The position numbers were made by a program, and so were the translations under genes. Positions 52,388-52,613 of a stretch of 52,613 bases of DNA are shown piece by piece (positions within the stretch are counted from its first letter, which is position 1; every line of letters begins with the position of its first letter). The DNA is from Blautia sp. (GTDB lineage Bacteria > Bacillota > Clostridia > Lachnospirales > Lachnospiraceae). Under the pieces are notes generated by a model that saw only the letters and a program-made list of their open reading frames with translations, had not been told where the DNA came from and ran no database searches. The DNA lies in assembly GCA_022777285.1 (NCBI GenBank), contig JALFGN010000092.1, positions 1 through 52,613 on the forward strand, read 5' to 3'.

Positions 52388-52613
52388 AAGGAGCCGTGGC
52401 TTTCCCCAGAGGGAAAACAGAAAAAAGAACTTGGAGTTCGAATCGATTCTGGAAGAGACAGAATTAACAATAAAGCTTTCCCCATTCTGGCGGATGCTCT
52501 ACTGTTAATAAAATGAATAATCTGATGATATCCAGCTAATCAAAATTAGCTGAAAATCATAAAACGGTTACCGAACCAAAGTGGCAAAAACCCAGTGTTT
52601 AAGCCAAAAATCG
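52388..52613 (+). other. Hairpin-rich non-coding sequence downstream of the tRNA half
   Basis: No convincing ORF. Several complementary pairs are visible: TTTCCC/GGGAAA (52401-52416), GAAC/GTTC (52427-52439), ATTAACA/TGTTAAT (52463-52469 with 52503-52509), and a two-step helix ATGAT...CAGCTAAT-CAAA-ATTAGCTG...ATCAT (52525-52560). GGTT/AACC lies at 52566-52577. GCTTTCCCCA occurs twice (52399-52408, 52475-52484), giving alternative partners for GGGAAA. It looks like a structured RNA or an element end; identity unknown. Confidence 0.5.

Noticed and set aside
52388-52420. Group II intron domain V (GAGCCGTGG resembles GAGCCGTAT)
   Set aside because: The matching return strand with ACGGTTC and the GAAA-capped stem are absent at the right distance, and no reverse transcriptase or GUGYG start is visible.
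52349-52613. Group I intron in tRNA-Arg(CCU)
   Set aside because: The location is right and a P1-like pairing exists, but I find no P/Q/R/S core signatures (such as AGAGACTA) and no U-G pair at the junction in the visible 220 bases. Kept only as one alternative, since the core could lie past the edge.
1-52613. CRISPR array, insertion sequence or prophage
   Set aside because: I saw no spaced direct repeats of CRISPR type, no transposase or integrase ORF, and no phage structural genes in any frame.

Overview
The window is low-GC Firmicutes (Clostridia) chromosome. The most likely family is Lachnospiraceae: Firmicutes-type operons, consensus sigma-A promoters, T-box control of ileS, no Asn/Gln-tRNA synthetase in the visible gatCAB locus, and both a class I and a class III glutamine synthetase. 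I cannot name the genus. Nearly all sequence is accounted for by 44 protein genes, mostly on the minus strand; I see no IS element, prophage gene or CRISPR array.

Layout. 1-2 kb: cysK flanked by two Rrf2 regulators, one without cluster cysteines (CymR-like, cut by the left edge) and one with three (IscR-like). 2.1-4.3 kb: rpmG-secE-nusG-rplK-rplA. 4.4-6.9 kb: a REC/HD-GYP/GGDEF cyclic-di-GMP protein with an overlapping HPt gene. 7.0-11.1 kb: molybdate uptake (modABC, molbindin) with a divergent HTH/periplasmic-binding-like regulator. 11.2-17.2 kb: glgP and ileS with an isoleucine T-box. 17.2-22.8 kb: a complete nickel urease operon, ureABC-ureI-ureEFGD. 23-28.3 kb: D,D-carboxypeptidase, DEDDh exonuclease, FtsH and a truncated sigma-like protein. 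28.4-33 kb: archaeal-type AspRS with gatCAB (indirect Asn-tRNA synthesis). 33-50 kb: a glutamine/glutamate hub with dapL, an ANTAR regulator, glnA, an ammonium channel fused to PII, purF, glnN and divergent pyrG-gltB-gltD. 50-52.2 kb: glycerate kinase and a 2-hydroxyacid dehydrogenase. At the right edge lies a tRNA-Arg(CCU) 5' half with its own promoter, broken just after the anticodon loop and followed by hairpin-rich non-coding sequence.

How it fits together. Urease and the ammonium channel supply ammonia, two glutamine synthetases and GOGAT fix it, and PurF, CTP synthase and GatCAB consume glutamine. The most interesting signal is regulatory. Four nitrogen transcription units (glnA, amt-PII, glnN-purF, pyrG-gltBD) each begin with an intrinsic terminator whose 5' arm can instead form a small hairpin with a six-base loop reading AAAGGC, GATGGT, AAAGGC and AACGGC. 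This is the RNA signature bound by ANTAR antiterminators, and the only ANTAR gene in the window sits directly behind glnA. I infer a transcription-antitermination regulon for nitrogen assimilation, apparently with one hairpin per leader instead of the usual tandem pair.

Other notable structures are a terminator behind gltD shaped like a tRNA acceptor/T-arm minihelix, two L1-binding-site mimics (before rplK and before rplA), a promoter nested inside another operon's terminator hairpin, and a leader terminator in front of urease.
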